Source: Verrucomicrobiaceae bacterium (lineage in GTDB: Bacteria; Verrucomicrobiota; Verrucomicrobiia; Chthoniobacterales; JAATET01). Taken from it: a stretch of 64,000 nucleotides of DNA. Where the stretch lies: assembly GCA_027488755.1 (NCBI GenBank), contig JAIYAZ010000103.1:1-64000 (forward strand), given 5' to 3'. The translations under genes and the position numbers were made by a program. The notes beneath the pieces were generated by a model. It saw only the letters and a program-made list of their open reading frames with translations, was not told the origin of the DNA and did no database searches. This document shows positions 61,625 to 64,000 of the stretch, piece after piece; positions within the stretch are counted from its first letter, which is position 1; every line of letters starts with the position of its first letter.

Positions 61625-63216
61625 GGGGAGGCGGGAGAGCCTGCCTCATTCGCGCGGACGTGGCGATAGGATTCCACCACCCATTCACTCAGCAGCCCGT
61701 CCGGATCCTCCACCGCCCGCAGCGGCAGCACAAACTCCGTCCGCCCGCTGTTCTTGCGGATAAGCTGAAGGCCAAACTGGTAATCCTTGAACCGCGCCTC
61801 GCACAACTCCCGCACGCCCGTTCCGCCCGCCACGGCCAGCGCCACCAGCGCCTCCGCCGCATCCGGTTCAAAGCGAATCGCCAGGTCATGCTGGTCGCGG
61901 AAACGCCCGGCAAACTCCGCCACGATCCCCAGCAGCGCCCGCTCCTTCTCCGCGTGCCCGCTCTCCAGCAGCGCCCGCAGCGCCGCCGCGGGACCGCCCA
62001 CCAGCGCCTCGTCCACCGTGAACGACGACACGCCGGAATCCGGCAGCTCGTATTTGAAATCCCGCAGCAACCGCTCGCAGACCGTCAGCAAACCCCGCGC
62101 CCCCGTCCGCTCGCCCTCCGCCCGCTCCGCGATACGCCGCAGCGCCCCGTCCTCAAAAAACACCTCCACCCCATAGGCGCGAAACGCCCGCTCGTATTGC
62201 CGGATAATGCTGCCCTCCGACCGCTTCAGAATCTCAAACAGGTCGCCCGCGCTCAGCGGATCGCACACCACCCGCACCGGCAGCCGCCCGATGAACTCCG
62301 GCTCCATGCCGTAGTTCACAAAGTCCGCCGTCGTCGTCTCCCGCAGCAGATTTTCCTCCGCCTCAAACGCCGCCGGCTCCGCGCCAAAACCCAGTCGCGA
62401 CTGCTTCATCCGCCGCCGCACCTGCTCGTCCAGCTTGTCGAACGCCCCGCTCACGATGAACAGGATGTGCCGCGTGTTGATCGTTTCCCGCGCACTCTCG
62501 CCCCCGTTGCGCTGCATTTCGAAGGCCGCCTTGATCTGCCCCTGGAGATCCATGGGATTCCGCGCCGTCACCTCCGTCTCCTCCATCAGCTTCAGCAGCG
62601 TGGTCTGCACGCCCCGCCCGCTCACGTCCCGGCCCGAGCCGTTCGCGGAACTCGCAATCTTGTCGATCTCATCGATGTAAATGATCCCGTGCTCCGCCAG
62701 CGCGATGTCCCCGTCCGCCTTCTGCAGCAGCTCGCGCACGAGGTCCTCCACGTCGCCGCCCACGTAACCCGTTTCGCTGAACTTCGTCGCGTCCGCCTTC
62801 ACGAACGGCACGCCGATGAGGTCCGCCACGTGCTTCACGAGATACGTCTTGCCCACGCCCGTCGGCCCCACCAGCAGCACGTTCTGCTTCGCGTATTCGA
62901 TCACCGCGTCCGGATTTTCCTCCCGCAGACGGCGGGCCTCCCGCGCGTGGTTGTAATGATCGCACACCGCGATGCTCAACACCTTCTTCGCCTCATCCTG
63001 CCGGATCACAAAGCGGTCCAGATGCTGCGTGATGTCCTTCGGCTTGAACGCAAAGGCAAACGGCTCCTCCGCCACCTCGAGCGTCTCCTCCACCTCCTCC
63101 GTCCCCTCGCCCGTCGGCGCCTCCGCCGCGGGCCGCGCCCCCATGCCCTGCCGGAGCAACTCCGCGAGTTTCTCGTGAATCTGCTCCGGCGTAAGTTTCA
63201 GCGGATCGATACTCAT
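61621..63216 (-). CDS. ClpX-like AAA+ unfoldase without zinc-binding domain
   Basis: A 531-residue AAA+ protein whose core matches ClpX: FKPKDITQHLDRFVIRQDEA at its start, Walker A GPTGVGKT (117-124), the pore loop GYVG (150-153), Walker B IIYIDEIDKI (178-187), and the ClpP-docking tripeptide LGF in SRLGFGAE (275-277), followed by EFIGRLPV and the small domain. It lacks the N-terminal zinc-finger domain; residues 1-56 are a low-complexity lead. A C-terminal extension (about 396-531) contains a second small-domain-like helical segment (EPDAAEALVALAVAGGTGVR). It probably feeds a ClpP protease but with different substrate recognition from true ClpX. The start is ATG at 63216; a longer frame adds 12 unrelated residues. 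Confidence 0.88.
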   Translation of the reverse strand: MSIDPLKLTPEQIHEKLAELLRQGMGARPAAEAPTGEGTEEVEETLEVAEEPFAFAFKPKDITQHLDRFVIRQDEAKKVLSIAVCDHYNHAREARRLREENPDAVIEYAKQNVLLVGPTGVGKTYLVKHVADLIGVPFVKADATKFSETGYVGGDVEDLVRELLQKADGDIALAEHGIIYIDEIDKIASSANGSGRDVSGRGVQTTLLKLMEETEVTARNPMDLQGQIKAAFEMQRNGGESARETINTRHILFIVSGAFDKLDEQVRRRMKQSRLGFGAEPAAFEAEENLLRETTTADFVNYGMEPEFIGRLPVRVVCDPLSAGDLFEILKRSEGSIIRQYERAFRAYGVEVFFEDGALRRIAERAEGERTGARGLLTVCERLLRDFKYELPDSGVSSFTVDEALVGGPAAALRALLESGHAEKERALLGIVAEFAGRFRDQHDLAIRFEPDAAEALVALAVAGGTGVRELCEARFKDYQFGLQLIRKNSGRTEFVLPLRAVEDPDGLLSEWVVESYRHVRANEAGSPASP

Positions 63217-63271
63217 AGTCGAAAAGGTAACCCCTCCCGCGCCCCTGTCCACCGCCTCCCGCGCTCCTGTA

Positions 63272-63337
63272 GCGGCGGTCTATGACCGTCGCAAACTTCA
63301 AACGTCCGCAAAAGTCCGACGGTCACAGACCGCCGCG
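63272..63337. repeat. REP-like imperfect palindrome
   Basis: gcggcggtctatgaccgtcg (63272-63291) and cgacggtcacagaccgccgc (63318-63337) are inverted repeats with one mismatch over 20 bases, separated by 26 bases. It lies between the ClpX-like gene start and the next gene's stop. Such intergenic palindromes resemble REP/REPIN elements; only one copy is in the window. Confidence 0.65.
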
Positions 63338-63379
63338 ATATCCCCTCAACCCCTCAACCTTTCAACCTCTCATCCTCCC

Positions 63380-64000
63380 TTAAAGCTTCAACTCCCCCGC
63401 CAGCGCATCCAGCCGCCGCCGCATCACGTCCCCCGTGCGCACGGATTCCTTCGCCCGCTCGATCCGCACCAGCACCGCCGCCGCCCCGGCCGGCGTCGCC
63501 CGCGCCACCTCCGCCCGCAGCGCGGCCAGCGCGCGAAAATCCTCCAAATACGGCGCCGCCAGTGCCCGCAGGCCGGCCACCCAGCCATCCGGCGGCACCG
63601 GCGCCGCCCGGTCAAACCGCTCCAGCCACGCCCCGCCCGCATCCACGTCCCCGCCCCGCCAGTCCCGCAGCCCGTAAACCAGACACGCAAACGCCATCGG
63701 CGAATCGTCCGCCGCCTCCGCCCCGTCCGGCCGCGCAAAGTTCCGCCCCAGCGCCGCGAACTCCCGCCCCAGCGGCTGCGCCGTCAGCCCCGCGTCGAAC
63801 ACCCCGCCGCGCGCCAGCTCCGCAAACGCCGCCTCCGCTCCCGCGCCATCCCCCGCCAGCAACGCCGCCAGCCCCGCCTGCGCCCGGGCCCAATTCTCCG
63901 CCGGCTGCCGCCCCGCCGCTCCGGCCCGAGCCGCATCGAAGCGCGCCCGCGCCGCCGCGAAATCCCCCGCCAGCAACGCCGCCCGGCCCGCCGCCGCCTC
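63380..64000 (-). CDS. TPR-like protein, cut by window edge
   Basis: The frame is open to base 64000, so the N-terminus is missing. The visible 206 residues are very Ala-rich helices in TPR-like pairs (ALLAGDFAAARARFDAARAG, GLAALLAGDGAGAEAAFAEL). The C-terminal third has RALAALRAEVARATPAGAAA and a final basic RRRLDALAGELKL. No signal sequence can be judged. TPR proteins mediate protein interactions. It is upstream of the REP-like palindrome in the same orientation as the ClpX-like operon. Confidence 0.55.
   Translation of the reverse strand, partial: EAAAGRAALLAGDFAAARARFDAARAGAAGRQPAENWARAQAGLAALLAGDGAGAEAAFAELARGGVFDAGLTAQPLGREFAALGRNFARPDGAEAADDSPMAFACLVYGLRDWRGGDVDAGGAWLERFDRAAPVPPDGWVAGLRALAAPYLEDFRALAALRAEVARATPAGAAAVLVRIERAKESVRTGDVMRRRLDALAGELKL

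Noticed and set aside
61660-63285. A 541-codon open frame antisense to the ClpX-like gene
   Set aside because: The Arg/Leu/His-rich product has no domain features; the ClpX-like AAA+ motifs are on the other strand.

Overview
This is a GC-rich (roughly two thirds G+C by eye), gene-dense chromosomal window. Gene content points to Verrucomicrobiota, possibly an Opitutus- or Chthoniobacter-like lineage. The hints are a GTP-type PEP carboxykinase, a long plant/cyanobacterial-style IspH, a rhomboid with a C-terminal helical tail, and very large exported beta-helix and PQQ-propeller proteins, one ending in the 'DPDGDGVANLVEYA' tail common in that phylum. The assignment is inferred from protein flavour, not from a marker gene. 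Most of the window is housekeeping DNA; no prophage, CRISPR array, rRNA or complete insertion sequence is visible.

Layout. 1-2.3 kb: the end of an AAA+ ATPase gene, a terminator, a lower-GC gene-poor stretch with a probable frameshifted remnant and a nested palindrome, tRNA-Ser(TGA), and a small DUF883-like membrane protein. 2.3-8.8 kb: pckG, then a divergent, tightly overlapping run (rhomboid, DUF2270, mazG, glycosyltransferase-like, zinc-type CDF exporter). 8.8-14.4 kb: an LRR protein, ispH, an unknown gene, a LysM protein with a degenerate YkuD domain, accA and a second CDF transporter. 14.4-19.8 kb: a leftward run dapF-dapA-dapB-folK-secreted protein, then an outer-membrane beta-barrel with a 13-histidine loop, and trpA. 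19.8-28.4 kb: exported animal-type haem peroxidase, a GH1 lipoprotein, a sulfotransferase-like protein, an orphan 850-bp segment with short repeats at its ends, and a nucleoside phosphorylase. 28.4-38 kb: lepA and two giant secreted proteins. 38-48.4 kb: an AEC transporter, a GDSL esterase, a three-gene two-component cluster, and a series of small membrane, lipoprotein and enzyme genes including an exported chorismate mutase. 48.5-53.8 kb: a malonate decarboxylase operon, mdcA-C-D-E-G-B. 53.9-64 kb: gltB, lipA, recR, a degenerate class III cyclase, a ClpX-like unfoldase without the zinc domain, a REP-like palindrome and a cut-off TPR-like gene.

How the genes work together. The mdc operon should convert malonate to acetate and CO2 through a prosthetic-group-bearing acyl carrier protein; it carries the cofactor genes mdcB and mdcG but lacks mdcH and an adjacent transporter. 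The dap run supplies diaminopimelate for lysine and cell wall. The two CDF exporters and the histidine-loop barrel suggest attention to transition metals. The two sensor kinases and the stand-alone receiver form one leftward cluster and probably one phosphorelay. The ClpX-like/cyclase pair overlaps by four bases and sits upstream of recR; it is the least explained conserved-looking arrangement here.
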